Below, in pieces: positions 7,371-16,408 of a stretch of DNA of 37,162 bases (the stretch's first letter is position 1; each line of letters opens with the position of its first letter). The DNA comes from Acidobacteriaceae bacterium (lineage in GTDB: Bacteria > Acidobacteriota > Terriglobia > Bryobacterales > Bryobacteraceae). The translations under genes and the position numbers were made by a program. The notes beneath the pieces were generated by a model that was given only the letters and a program-made list of their open reading frames with translations, was not told the DNA's origin and searched no databases. The DNA lies in assembly GCA_019244055.1 (NCBI GenBank), contig JAFATG010000207.1, forward strand, positions 1-37,162, given 5' to 3'.

Positions 7371-7676
7371 ATGCCTCTCGTGAACGTAAAGCCGCTCAGC
7401 GAGGTGCCGCAAGGCGCCGTGATCGAGGTCGAGGCGAATGGCGCTACCTACGCGGTCTGCAATGTCGATGGCGAACTCCATTGCGTGGATGGAACCTGCC
7501 CTCATGCTGGCGGCCCTCTCGGACAAGGCACTCTCCATGGGAATCATCTGGTCTGTCCGTTGCACGGTTTTGGATTCGATTGCCGAACGGGGCTGAACGA
7601 CGACGACGAGGATATGACAGTACAGACGTATCGGGTGGAGGTCCAGGACGGGAACGTTCTGATCGATGTTCCTTGA
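7371..7676 (+). CDS. Rieske-type [2Fe-2S] ferredoxin
   Basis: A 101-residue soluble protein that is a Rieske domain by itself. The cluster ligands are in CPHAGG (Cys43, His45) and CPLHGF (Cys62, His65), the C-x-H and C-x2-H boxes with usual spacing. There is no leader or membrane anchor, so it is of the ferredoxin type found with Rieske oxygenases or nitrite reductase small subunits, and not a bc1 subunit. No oxygenase lies nearby. It sits 37 bases after the peptidase gene and 21 bases before mutM, so co-transcription is likely but the electron partner cannot be inferred. Confidence 0.85.
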   Translation: MPLVNVKPLSEVPQGAVIEVEANGATYAVCNVDGELHCVDGTCPHAGGPLGQGTLHGNHLVCPLHGFGFDCRTGLNDDDEDMTVQTYRVEVQDGNVLIDVP

Positions 7677-7697
7677 AGCCGGACGAAATGAGGTGCC

Positions 7698-8489
7698 TTG
7701 CCCGAACTCCCTGAAGTCGAGACCGTGGTCCGCTCCGTGTCACGGCACGTCGTCGGCTCCAGAATCCTCCACGTGGAACTTTCTTCCGAACGCGTTACCC
7801 GCGGCGGTTTCCAAAAAACGGCCGAGTCCTTGACAGGGGCCAGAATTCGTGGGGTTCGCCGGCGCGGCAAGCAGATTTTTTTCGATCTGGATCATGGCAT
7901 CCTCTACGTGCACCTCGGCATGACAGGGAAGCTGCTCTGGAACGGCGCACGCTCGAAGTTCACTCGCGCGTTGCTCCACCTCGAAGAGGGCACGTTGATG
8001 TATGACGACATTCGTCAATTCGGGCGCGTCGAATATTTCGATTCAGTCCCGGAGTTTCTGGATCGCGCCGGACCGGACGCCCTTTCTATAGGGTTCGAAG
8101 AATTCTACTCGCGTTTGAAACGCCGCAGCGGAAGTATAAAAACGCTGCTGCTGAATCAAACGTTTATTTCGGGCGTAGGCAACATTTATGCGGATGAAGC
8201 GCTCTTCGCCGCTCGCATTCATCCGCGGGCCTCGGCTCGGCGCATTTCCCCTAAGCGCGCCCGGGACCTGTACGACCGGACGCTTGAAGTTCTTCACGCT
8301 GCAATTGCCCATAAGGGCTCTTCCATCTCCGATTACGTCGACACCGCCGGCAATCGCGGAAATTTTCAGCAGCTCCATTGCGTGTACGGCCGGGAAGGCC
8401 AGCCGTGTGTCCGCTGCGGAACGCTGATCCGCCGCATCGTACTTGGTCAGCGCGGTACCCACTACTGTCCTCGATGCCAGCGGCCTTAA
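7698..8489 (+). CDS. mutM: Formamidopyrimidine-DNA glycosylase MutM/Fpg
   Basis: A 263-residue base-excision repair enzyme that removes 8-oxoguanine and ring-opened purines and cleaves the abasic strand. The N-terminus MPELPEVETV supplies the catalytic Pro (exposed after Met removal) and Glu; the helix-two-turn-helix region contains GVGNIYADEALFAARIHP; and the C-terminal zinc finger has paired cysteines (CVRC and CPRC). Initiation must be at TTG (7698), because the PELPEV sequence must follow directly; a GAGG-like site lies just upstream. It ends 16 bases before the convergent permease gene. Confidence 0.95.
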   Translation: MPELPEVETVVRSVSRHVVGSRILHVELSSERVTRGGFQKTAESLTGARIRGVRRRGKQIFFDLDHGILYVHLGMTGKLLWNGARSKFTRALLHLEEGTLMYDDIRQFGRVEYFDSVPEFLDRAGPDALSIGFEEFYSRLKRRSGSIKTLLLNQTFISGVGNIYADEALFAARIHPRASARRISPKRARDLYDRTLEVLHAAIAHKGSSISDYVDTAGNRGNFQQLHCVYGREGQPCVRCGTLIRRIVLGQRGTHYCPRCQRP

Positions 8490-8505
8490 CCAATAGGCAC
8501 GGGCG

Positions 8506-11190
8506 CTATTCGTTTCGCAACGCCGTCATGGGCTCGATACGCGTTGCCTTGCGCGCCGGAACAGAAGTCGCCACCAGCGCCGTCAAGCCCAGAACGATTG
8601 CCACTCCGCCGAAAGTAATCGGGTCGGTTGGCCTCACGCCGTACAGCAATTTGCGCATCAGTTGCGACAGCAGCACAGCCGAAGCGAGGCCCACGGCCGT
8701 TCCGGCCAGCGCCTGCGTCATCCCCTGTCGCGCCACCATTCCGAGGACCGCCGCCCGGCTGGCGCCTAGCGAGATGCGAATTCCGATCTCGCGTGTACGC
8801 CGCGACACCGAGTAGTTCATGACGCCGTAGATTCCGACGGCCGCCAAAACGAGTGCCACAGCACCGAATAGCGCGAACAACAGCATTTCAAAACGCGGCT
8901 GCGCGGTCGCGTCCGCGACTACCTGGTCCATTGTCAGAACCTCCGAGATCGGTAGATTTCGGTCAAAAGACCAGACGGCTCTCTTCACCGCGGATGCGAT
9001 GCCGGTGGCCTTCCCATCAGCGCGCACCACCAAAGTGAGGTATGCCATGTGCGGCGCGATGGGAGATCCCCCATATCCCATAAAATCTGGGTTCTGGAGC
9101 GCAGCCAGATAGACCTCTGGGTAAGGTTTGGACACCCAGTCCTCTTGTTTCGCATTCTTAACGACGCCAATCACAGTCAACCATGTTGGCGGATTGCGTT
9201 TATCGTCGTCGAATGTGATGCGCTCGCCGATCGGATCTTGCCCCGGCCAATACTCGTGGGCTGCTCGCTCATTGATGATGACCACACCCGGCGACCGGGC
9301 ATCGTCATTGCTTGTAATTGTGCGGCCGCGCAGCAACGGCAGCCGCATCGTCTCGAAATACCCAGGCATGATGATGCGGTAAACGGCTTCCGGCGATTCG
9401 CCCGGCCGCGGTTTCGGGCGGCCCTCAATGGTGAACGACAATCCCCACGTATCGCCCGCCAAGGGGAGATGATTAATACCGCCGGCAGAACGCACGCCCG
9501 GCAGCGCCCGAACTTTTTGCATGAGCTCCGGATAAAACATCGCGCGACGGCCCGGTTCGGCCTCGTTCGTTCCGGAGACCGATACGATCATCGAGAGCAC
9601 ATTGTGCGGGTTGAAACCCGGATCGATCGACTGCAGCGCGAAGAAACTGCGGATCATCAGCCCGGCGCCGATCAAAAGCATAAATGCAAGCGCGAATTCC
9701 GAAGCCACAAGAAAACTCCGCAATCGGTTGCGGCGAATGCTATCACTTTCTCCACGGCCTCCCTCCTTTAGGGCCCCGTTCAGGTCTCCGGCGGTTGCGT
9801 GCATCGCCGGCGCCAGTCCGAACACGATAGCGGTGAGCAGCGTGACACCGAGCAGGAACAACAACACGTGAGCATCGATCGCCACCGTTTCCACCCGCGG
9901 GATATACGCCGGGCTGAGTTTCACCAGCACCTTGGTTCCCCAAAGCGCGAGCAGGAGACCGGCCAAAGCGCCAAGGGCCGCCAGCAGTAGGCTCTCCGTG
10001 AGAAATTGGCTGATCACGCGAGTCCGGCCGGCTCCGAGGACTGTCCTCACAGCTATTTCTTTCTGCCGGTCAGAGATGCGCGCTAGCAGCATGTGAGCAA
10101 CATTGGCGCACGCGATCAGCAGGATGAATCCAACGGCGCCGAGCATCATCAGCAGCGGCGTCTCAATTTTTCCGACAACGTTTTCCTTCAGCGGCGTGAC
10201 GACCACATCGCGGTTTGTGCCCGGATACTCGCGCTCTAGCCGCCCGGTAATCGTCGCAATGTCCGCCCGAGCCTGCCCTAGGGTGACATCTCGCTTCACG
10301 CGCGCGAAAACACGCAAAGTATTTACATCGCGGTCGTGAAGGCTATCGCCCAATGCCAGCGGCACCCACAATTCCGCCCGCGTGGCCCAGAACGGCGGAA
10401 ATTTGAATTCCGGCGGCATTATGCCGATAACCGTGTAGCCATGGCCGTTGAGCGTGATCATTTTCCCGAGGATGTTGGGATCGCGGTTGGAGCGCCGTGC
10501 CCACAGCCGGTCGCTCAACACCACCTCGTGCTCCGAGCCTTTCCGATCTTCTCCCGGAATGAATATCCGGCCCAGAGCCGGATCTATGCCGAGCATCGGC
10601 AGCAGGTTCTGCGTCACCTGAAGTCCATAAAGGTGCTCCGGCGGATTGCTTTGGGATGGATCGCTGTCGGTGAGGTTCGGGCTCCAATATTCCGCTGCGC
10701 CCATCACTTCGAACGAACGGCTTTGGTCTCGCCAATCAATGTAATTGGCGGGCGCCACTGGATCCGTTCCGTCGTTCAGAATCGTAACTAAGCGGTTCGC
10801 GTCCTTGTATCCCAGCGGCCGCAGCAATACGGCATTCACAACGCTATAGATCGCAGTATTTGCGCCGATACCCAACGCCAGCGCGAGAACTGCTACCGCG
10901 GTAAAGCCGGGTGTCCGCAGTAGCTCGCGAGCGCCATATCGGAGATCTTGTCCCAAATGCTCCAGACCCCGCCAGCCCCACGCGTCACCACTGATCTCGC
11001 GCAAGAGTGCCGGGTTGCCGAACCTGCGCTGCGCGGCGAAACGAGCGTCCTCAGGCGACAGGCCCCGCTCAATTTGTTCCTGCTGGCGCAAGTCGAGATG
11101 AAGCCGCATTTCATCGTGTAAGTCGCGATCGAACTGCTCACGCCTGAGCAGCATTCCCAGTCTGCGGATCAGTCGATTTAAGCCTTCCAT
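8506..11190 (-). CDS. Orphan MacB/FtsX-like permease (ADOP type), copy 1
   Basis: An 894-residue membrane protein. A short cytoplasmic prefix of about 80 residues (DEMRLHLDLRQQEQIERGL, then RRFGNPALL) is the 'permease prefix domain' of acidobacterial duplicated orphan permeases. Two MacB-periplasmic-core/FtsX modules follow: a first helix at [20 protein letters not shown], helices at about 400-500, a second core, and a C-terminal FtsX block ending TRIEPMTALRNE. No nucleotide-binding domain is fused or adjacent, hence 'orphan'. The ATG at 11190 is chosen over an upstream one that would lie inside padR. It starts 11 bases after padR, so the two are an operon. Substrate unknown. Confidence 0.85.
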   Translation of the reverse strand: MEGLNRLIRRLGMLLRREQFDRDLHDEMRLHLDLRQQEQIERGLSPEDARFAAQRRFGNPALLREISGDAWGWRGLEHLGQDLRYGARELLRTPGFTAVAVLALALGIGANTAIYSVVNAVLLRPLGYKDANRLVTILNDGTDPVAPANYIDWRDQSRSFEVMGAAEYWSPNLTDSDPSQSNPPEHLYGLQVTQNLLPMLGIDPALGRIFIPGEDRKGSEHEVVLSDRLWARRSNRDPNILGKMITLNGHGYTVIGIMPPEFKFPPFWATRAELWVPLALGDSLHDRDVNTLRVFARVKRDVTLGQARADIATITGRLEREYPGTNRDVVVTPLKENVVGKIETPLLMMLGAVGFILLIACANVAHMLLARISDRQKEIAVRTVLGAGRTRVISQFLTESLLLAALGALAGLLLALWGTKVLVKLSPAYIPRVETVAIDAHVLLFLLGVTLLTAIVFGLAPAMHATAGDLNGALKEGGRGESDSIRRNRLRSFLVASEFALAFMLLIGAGLMIRSFFALQSIDPGFNPHNVLSMIVSVSGTNEAEPGRRAMFYPELMQKVRALPGVRSAGGINHLPLAGDTWGLSFTIEGRPKPRPGESPEAVYRIIMPGYFETMRLPLLRGRTITSNDDARSPGVVIINERAAHEYWPGQDPIGERITFDDDKRNPPTWLTVIGVVKNAKQEDWVSKPYPEVYLAALQNPDFMGYGGSPIAPHMAYLTLVVRADGKATGIASAVKRAVWSFDRNLPISEVLTMDQVVADATAQPRFEMLLFALFGAVALVLAAVGIYGVMNYSVSRRTREIGIRISLGASRAAVLGMVARQGMTQALAGTAVGLASAVLLSQLMRKLLYGVRPTDPITFGGVAIVLGLTALVATSVPARKATRIEPMTALRNE

Positions 11191-11201
11191 GGCGACCTCC
11201 T

Positions 11202-11534
11202 TCACGCCGGTTGCAGAACGCGGGCGATTGCGGCTGCAACGCGCTCGTATTTCGAGACTTCGAGTGCAAGCTGCCTTCGGCCTAGAGGCGTCAGGTGGTA
11301 ATAGCGCGCGCGGCGGTTGCCCGCCGTCGTTCCCCATTCGGCCTTTACCCAGCCCTTTACGAGCATTCGTTGCAAGGCCGGATACAAAGAACCTTCTTCG
11401 ACCTGGAGCACGTCCTCGCTGATTTGCTGGATGGAGTTGGCGATCTCATACCCATGCATCTCGCCTTGGCGAGCCAGCGTCTTCAGAATCAACATGTAAA
11501 GGGTTCCGGGCGGGATCTCATCACGCTGGCTCAT
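11202..11534 (-). CDS. PadR-family transcriptional regulator, copy 1
   Basis: A 110-residue winged-helix regulator. The typical PadR order is visible: GTLYMLILKTLARQGEMHGY (helix 1-2), EIANSIQQISEDVLQVEEG (recognition region), SLYPALQRMLVKGWVKAEW (wing), then RRARYYHLTPLGRRQL and a C-terminal dimerisation helix. PadR proteins normally repress a neighbouring transporter or stress gene and their own promoter. Here the target is almost certainly the orphan permease 11 bases downstream. Two palindromes lie immediately upstream and are the likely operator. Confidence 0.92.
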   Translation of the reverse strand: MSQRDEIPPGTLYMLILKTLARQGEMHGYEIANSIQQISEDVLQVEEGSLYPALQRMLVKGWVKAEWGTTAGNRRARYYHLTPLGRRQLALEVSKYERVAAAIARVLQPA

Positions 11535-11544
11535 AAAATCTGCT

Positions 11545-11584
11545 TAACATAGGTTGCCTATGTTATAGCATAGACAGCCTATGC
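11545..11584 (-). promoter_or_regulatory. Palindromic operator of the PadR-permease operon
   Basis: TAACATAGG at 11545-11553 and CCTATGTTA at 11557-11565 form a perfect 9-base inverted repeat around three bases. GCATAG at 11568-11573 and CTATGC at 11579-11584 form a second. The shared half-site CATAG/CTATG appears four times in 40 bases. A minus-strand TATAAC at 11562-11567 could be the -10 box, lying between the two palindromes. The position, 10-50 bases before the padR start codon, is what autorepression by PadR would need. Confidence 0.65.
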
Positions 11585-11611
11585 CAAAGCGGGTGAATCG
11601 AATTTGAGGCC

Positions 11612-12499
11612 TTACTGGCTCCGTCGTCGAGCCTGGGATTGTACTCGCGTTTCTTCGTCGGGCGCCGATTGCCGGATCAAGTCCGCCACCTCCACCGCGC
11701 TCTTCATAGCTTTCACGTCGTGAACCCGCACGATCTGAGCACCGTTCAGTATGCAGGCGCCGACTGCCGCCGCGGTGGCGAACTCCGTCAGGACTTCCTG
11801 TTCCTTCTTTAGAAACGATTTGCGTGATGGCCCGATCACGATGGGCACGTCAAAGCTTCGCAGCATCCCGAGATTCGCGATGATTTCTGAATTCTGCTCG
11901 CGCCTCTTCCCGAATCCGAGCCCGGGATCAATAACCACCTGATGTTTCTGAACCCCTGCCTGCCGCGCGCGGTGCAATGCCGCTTCAATATCGATCGCGA
12001 TGGAGCGCATCAGATCTTTCAACGGCGGAAGCTTCGCCCACGTTTCGGGCGTTCCCCTCATATGGTTCACGATGAGGCCGGCATCGTGCTTCACCACCAC
12101 TTTCGCTATTTGCAGATCCAGCAGCAGGCCCGTCGGGTCGTTGATAATCTCCGCTCCATGCTCTAGCGCCTTCTCCGCTACACCCGACTTGTAAGTATCG
12201 ACCGAAATAGGAATCGCGAGCTTCCCGCGCAGTCTTTTCAACACCGGAATCAGTCGCCGGAGTTCTTCCGATTCCGGTATCCGCTTCGAGCCAGGGCGCG
12301 TGGATTCTGCGCCGACATCCAGAATGTCAGCGCCTTGATCCTCTAACTCCATTGCGCGCGCGAACGCCCGATCCGGATCCGAGTACAAGCCGCCGTCCGA
12401 GAAGGAGTCGGGAGTCACGTTCAGAACACCCATGAGCAGCGTTCTTTCGCCAAGCGCGAGTTCCCGCTCTTTCAATTTCCACTGATAACGCCTCGGCAT
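11612..12499 (-). CDS. folP: Dihydropteroate synthase FolP
   Basis: A 295-residue enzyme joining dihydropterin pyrophosphate to p-aminobenzoate in folate synthesis. The TIM-barrel signatures are all present: MGVLNVTPDSFSDGG (about residues 23-37), DVGAESTRPGS, a conserved Asp-containing EIINDPTG, NHMRGTP, DPGLGFGK and GPSRKSFL. The start at 12499 puts MPRRYQWKL before the barrel; the frame is open upstream but that would run into the preceding gene. It starts two bases after the stop of the DUF2520 gene and is therefore likely co-transcribed with it and uvrB. Confidence 0.94.
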   Translation of the reverse strand: MPRRYQWKLKERELALGERTLLMGVLNVTPDSFSDGGLYSDPDRAFARAMELEDQGADILDVGAESTRPGSKRIPESEELRRLIPVLKRLRGKLAIPISVDTYKSGVAEKALEHGAEIINDPTGLLLDLQIAKVVVKHDAGLIVNHMRGTPETWAKLPPLKDLMRSIAIDIEAALHRARQAGVQKHQVVIDPGLGFGKRREQNSEIIANLGMLRSFDVPIVIGPSRKSFLKKEQEVLTEFATAAAVGACILNGAQIVRVHDVKAMKSAVEVADLIRQSAPDEETRVQSQARRRSQ

Positions 12500-12501
12500 T
12501 C

Positions 12502-13326
12502 TTAGGCTTGCTCCTGCCGTGCTGCTGATTTTCGTTGGCTGTGACTCTTGCGGCGCGCCCATGCCAACTGCTCCTTCAAATCGTCCGCCAGTTTCGGATT
12601 GCTTGCCCCCAATCGTCTCAGATGGCTCTCGGCGATTTCCGGTGAACATTCGGTCAGCGGGCCGCCCCACGTCAGGCGAGCACCGTTTAGAAAGGTTCGA
12701 AACATCTCCTTGTCCATTTCTTCGAGCAACGAATAGAGCTGTCTTCCGGTGATTCCACTCGCTCGAAGTGCCGTTTGGGCATCAGCCAGAAATGGTACGG
12801 GGAGGGCCGTAGCCAGCACCTTGGCGGCAAAGTAAAGATGTTTTGTTCCGACGCGGATTTCCAATGTGCGCGCGTTGCTACGCTCGACAAATCGCTTGAC
12901 TTGACGGACAACCGGGAGCTGCCCCTCTACTACGAAGCACTTGTCTTGTGAGCTGGGCGCGCTCATCACGGTTGCGACCTGTGCACCGCGATCGCAAAGA
13001 AGCTGGAGAGCGTCGCTCGGCAACCAGCTCTCGCACAAAACGAACATCAACTCCTTGATCCTCAGCGCCGACGCGCACAGTTCATCAACAATTCGAGACA
13101 GGCTGGCATCTGGAACGCGTAGCAGAATGATTCTGGCGTCCTGAAGGTCCTCGTACGTATCTACTGCATATCCGACGTGCAGCAGGTTAGAGAGTCTGCG
13201 CGCAACCCGCTTGGCCACAGACTTGACCGGTCCCAGCTCTTCCGCCAAGGCGGAGAGGCGCAGCACAGCCGAATGAGTGGAATTACCCTCTATTACCAGT
13301 CCGAGCGGCTGCGACTGGCTCTTCAT
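12502..13326 (-). CDS. Rossmann-fold / DUF2520-like protein
   Basis: A 274-residue protein. The N-terminal half looks like a Rossmann domain ([13 protein letters not shown], then [14 protein letters not shown] near residues 64-77), though the glycine-rich loop is atypical. The C-terminal half ([20 protein letters not shown], then [18 protein letters not shown]) resembles the helical DUF2520 domain, in which a conserved GP and an HL element close the fold. DUF2520 proteins are uncharacterised relatives of NAD(P)-dependent dehydrogenases. The ATG at 13326 lies 44 bases inside the end of uvrB, implying translational coupling. The C-terminus is basic and low in complexity. Confidence 0.6.
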   Translation of the reverse strand: MKSQSQPLGLVIEGNSTHSAVLRLSALAEELGPVKSVAKRVARRLSNLLHVGYAVDTYEDLQDARIILLRVPDASLSRIVDELCASALRIKELMFVLCESWLPSDALQLLCDRGAQVATVMSAPSSQDKCFVVEGQLPVVRQVKRFVERSNARTLEIRVGTKHLYFAAKVLATALPVPFLADAQTALRASGITGRQLYSLLEEMDKEMFRTFLNGARLTWGGPLTECSPEIAESHLRRLGASNPKLADDLKEQLAWARRKSHSQRKSAARQEQA

Positions 13327-15307
13327 AGATCGAACCTGATTTCAGGGCCCTCATCTTGTCGCGGTACTGGGCCGCTTTCTCGAATTCGAAGGCTTTGGCG
13401 GCCTCGCGCATTTTGGCCTCGAGTTCCGCGATCAGAGCATCGCGTTCTTCCCCAGTCAGCTCCGCCGCGGACTCCGGTTCCACATCCAGTGGAACAGTCA
13501 CGTAGTCCCCCTCTGCAACCGCCACAAGGCTCATGTCGATAGGCTTGACGATCGTCTGAGGAACAATTCCATTCGCATCGTTGTACGCCTGCTGGATGGC
13601 ACGCCGCCGGTTGGTTTCCTGGAGCGCGCGGCCCATGCTCGAGGTGATTACATCCGCATAGAGGATGGCGCGTCCCCACACGTTGCGCGCTGCCCGGCCG
13701 ATGGTCTGAATCAGAGAGCCGCTTGATCGGAGGAACCCCTCCTTGTCCGCATCGAGGACTGCCACTAAGGAAACCTCAGGGAGGTCCAAGCCTTCCCGCA
13801 GCAGGTTTACCCCGATTAGGACATCATACGCGCCCTTTCGCAAATCGCGAAGAATTTTGACGCGGTCGAGCGTACCTACCTCGGAATGCAGATATGCGCA
13901 CTTCACGCCGACCTCGGTGTAGTATTCCGCCAAGTCTTCGGCCATCCGCTTGGTGAGTGTCGTCACCAGGACCCGCTCATTCCGGTCCGCCCGCAGCCGG
14001 ATCTCGTGCAGCAGATCGTCCACCTGTCCCTTGATTGGCCGGATATCAACTTCCGGATCGATCAGGCCCGTGGGCCGGATAATCTGCTCCACCACAACTC
14101 CCGCTGATTTCGTCAGCTCGTATGGACCGGGTGTCGCTGAGACGTAGACGGCCTGATTGACGCGGTTCTCAAACTCCTCGAACGTCAGTGGACGGTTGTC
14201 CCTCGCGCTCGGCAGGCGGAACCCATATTGGACCAGAATGTCCTTTCGTGATCGGTCGCCGTGATACATGCCCCGCAACTGCGGCACGGTCTGATGGCTC
14301 TCGTCGATGAAGAGCAGTGCATCATTCGGCAAATAATCCAGCAGCGTTGGCGGAGCTTCTCCCGGAAGGCGGCCCGAGAAGTGCCGTGAATAATTTTCAA
14401 TTCCGTGACAGTATCCGATCTGCTTGATCATCTCCAGATCGAACATCGTCCGTTGATACAACCGCTGAGCCTCGATCAGTTTGCCTTGGGATTCGAGCTC
14501 CTTGTGCCACCACTGCAGCTCCTTTTCGATACTCTGCATCGCCTGCTCGCGTGTGGGAGCGTCCATGACATAGTGCGTTCTCGGGTAGATCGGTAGCCGC
14601 AAATAGGTCTGTTTCACTTGACCGAGCAGCGGATCGATTTGGCTCAGCGACTCAATTTCGTCCCCCCAGAGCTCGATTCGGTACGCGTTGTCATCGTAGG
14701 TTGGGAATAGCTCGATCACATCTCCCCGAACCCGGAATGTGCCGCGGCGGAAATCGTGATCGTTTCGTTCATACAGGATTTCGACAAGACGCCGCAAGAG
14801 GTCCTTCCGGGCAATGCGCTGGCCTTTCTCGAGCATCAGCAGCATGCCATAATACGCTTCCGGTGAGCCTAAGCCATAAATGCAACTGACGCTCGCGACG
14901 ATTACGCAATCGCGGCGCTCAAAAAGCGAGCGCGTCGCAGAGAGCCGCAGCTTGTCCAGTTCGTCGTTGATAGTGGCTTCTTTTTCAATGTAGATATCGC
15001 CGGACGGGATGTAGGCCTCCGGCTGATAGTAATCGTAATAGCTGACGAAGTACTCCACCGAGTTCTGCGGGAAAAACGTTTTGAACTCGTGATAGAGCTG
15101 CGCGGCTAGCGTTTTGTTGTGGGCCAAGACTAGTGCCGGCCGGTTGACCGCTTCGATGATCTTCGCCATCGTAAACGTCTTGCCCGAACCGGTGACTCCC
15201 AGCAGGACCTGATGTTTTTCCCCATCCCAGAGGCCGCGCGTCAATTGCTCGATCGCAGTGCCCTGGTCGCCTCGAGGCTGATAATCGATCCCCAATCGAT
15301 ACGGCAC
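13283..15307 (-). CDS. uvrB: Excinuclease ABC subunit UvrB
   Basis: A 674-residue helicase-like damage verification subunit of nucleotide excision repair; it binds UvrA, inserts a beta-hairpin into DNA and recruits UvrC. Visible elements: Walker A GVTGSGKT (residues 37-44), the beta-hairpin [16 protein letters not shown], the DESHQ box ([13 protein letters not shown]), helicase motifs [20 protein letters not shown] and [10 protein letters not shown], and a C-terminal UVR domain ([17 protein letters not shown]) that contacts UvrC. Start is GTG at 15307; the ATG overlapping it is in another frame. Length matches the family. Confidence 0.97.
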   Translation of the reverse strand: MPYRLGIDYQPRGDQGTAIEQLTRGLWDGEKHQVLLGVTGSGKTFTMAKIIEAVNRPALVLAHNKTLAAQLYHEFKTFFPQNSVEYFVSYYDYYQPEAYIPSGDIYIEKEATINDELDKLRLSATRSLFERRDCVIVASVSCIYGLGSPEAYYGMLLMLEKGQRIARKDLLRRLVEILYERNDHDFRRGTFRVRGDVIELFPTYDDNAYRIELWGDEIESLSQIDPLLGQVKQTYLRLPIYPRTHYVMDAPTREQAMQSIEKELQWWHKELESQGKLIEAQRLYQRTMFDLEMIKQIGYCHGIENYSRHFSGRLPGEAPPTLLDYLPNDALLFIDESHQTVPQLRGMYHGDRSRKDILVQYGFRLPSARDNRPLTFEEFENRVNQAVYVSATPGPYELTKSAGVVVEQIIRPTGLIDPEVDIRPIKGQVDDLLHEIRLRADRNERVLVTTLTKRMAEDLAEYYTEVGVKCAYLHSEVGTLDRVKILRDLRKGAYDVLIGVNLLREGLDLPEVSLVAVLDADKEGFLRSSGSLIQTIGRAARNVWGRAILYADVITSSMGRALQETNRRRAIQQAYNDANGIVPQTIVKPIDMSLVAVAEGDYVTVPLDVEPESAAELTGEERDALIAELEAKMREAAKAFEFEKAAQYRDKMRALKSGSIYEEPVAAARTGNRG

Positions 15308-15312
15308 ATTTC

Positions 15313-15318
15313 AGTATA
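15313..15318 (-). promoter_or_regulatory. Possible -10 box of uvrB (leaderless arrangement)
   Basis: TATACT on the minus strand lies five bases before the GTG start of uvrB. A transcript initiated at the usual distance from this box would begin on or next to the start codon, giving a leaderless mRNA. No Shine-Dalgarno sequence is visible. No good -35 box was found. Confidence 0.35.
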
Positions 15319-15344
15319 AGTAAGTAGGAGTTCGACACCGTTGT

Positions 15345-16301
15345 TCACGGTAGAGCCGGCAGCGAATCGATGCGTTCGCGCTCGGCATTGAATTCGCAGC
15401 CGATCAAGGCAATGCACGCCAGCAGATAGAGCCAGATCAGGAGGACAATCACCGTTCCGATGCTTCCATAAAAGAAGTTGTAATTGGCCAAGCGATGCCC
15501 GACATACCATGCGAACCCAGCCGTCGCGATGAACCAGAGAACGCTGGCCAGGAAGGCTCCCGGCCATACTCGCATGAATCGCGAAATTGGCCGGCCTCTC
15601 AGTTGGGGCGGTTCGGGCCGATGCCTCGGGCCGAAATAGTAGAGCAGCCCATTGACGAAGGTAATGGTACAGAACGCAACCAGGTAGCGGCTGAATTTCC
15701 ATGCCAGTTCTACGGGCGCGCTGATGTCGGACACACCGATCCAGTGAATGAAAGCAACCTCGATGCGATTGCCAAACAGAATCAGTAACGAAGCACCTAC
15801 GGCCGGGAAGGCTGCAATCAGAACAAGGAAAATGGCCATGGCACGCTGCTTGAAGAAGGGGCGTCCGGATGGAATGCGGTATGCCGCCTCAAATCCCTCC
15901 ATCAGGCTAATCATGGCGCCCGATCCCGCCCAGAGCGACAGCAGAACGGCCACGATCGGCAGCGAGATCGGTCGCGCGCCTCCCTCGCGGAAGCGGGACA
16001 AAATAAGATCTTCCGCTCCCGGCGGCACAACCTGCCGGACGAACGTAGCAATGACGCGCACCACCGATCGGGCATTAGCCTGAATCAGGATCAAAGTAAT
16101 CGTCGTGAGGATCGGGAACAGAGATAACAGAAATGAATAGGCCGCCCCTTTCGCGATGCTGAAGCAATTGTCCTCATACGAGGCAACAAACGCCTGCTTC
16201 AGCAGCCAGGCCATCCGGCTCAGGAAGCTCTCCTCGATGATGATTCCCGGCACACGCGAATGCGGCGCTGCGTTACCAGGAATGGTTTGAACGTCGGACA
16301 T
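15345..16301 (-). CDS. YihY/BrkB-family membrane protein
   Basis: A 318-residue inner-membrane protein with about six transmembrane helices. Family features are the amphipathic segment before helix 1 with CFSIAKGAAYSFLLSLFPIL (about residues 46-65), LLSLWAGSGAMISLMEGFEAAY (about 120-141) and the C-terminal LANYNFFYGSIGTVIVLLIWLYL (about 275-297). The family was once called ribonuclease BN in error; its true role, perhaps transport, is unsettled. It lies 37 bases upstream of uvrB on the same strand and divergently from the lysine operon, with about 107 bases between the two starts. Confidence 0.85.
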   Translation of the reverse strand: MSDVQTIPGNAAPHSRVPGIIIEESFLSRMAWLLKQAFVASYEDNCFSIAKGAAYSFLLSLFPILTTITLILIQANARSVVRVIATFVRQVVPPGAEDLILSRFREGGARPISLPIVAVLLSLWAGSGAMISLMEGFEAAYRIPSGRPFFKQRAMAIFLVLIAAFPAVGASLLILFGNRIEVAFIHWIGVSDISAPVELAWKFSRYLVAFCTITFVNGLLYYFGPRHRPEPPQLRGRPISRFMRVWPGAFLASVLWFIATAGFAWYVGHRLANYNFFYGSIGTVIVLLIWLYLLACIALIGCEFNAERERIDSLPALP

Positions 16302-16408
16302 GACCGGCAGTTCCTCCGACGATGATATCCGCTTTGCTATTCTGACACTTCAAGCAGTCGCCTACCGTCTCGTCGTGTCTCGCCGGGCAGAGCGCGGCGC
16401 AGATTCCG

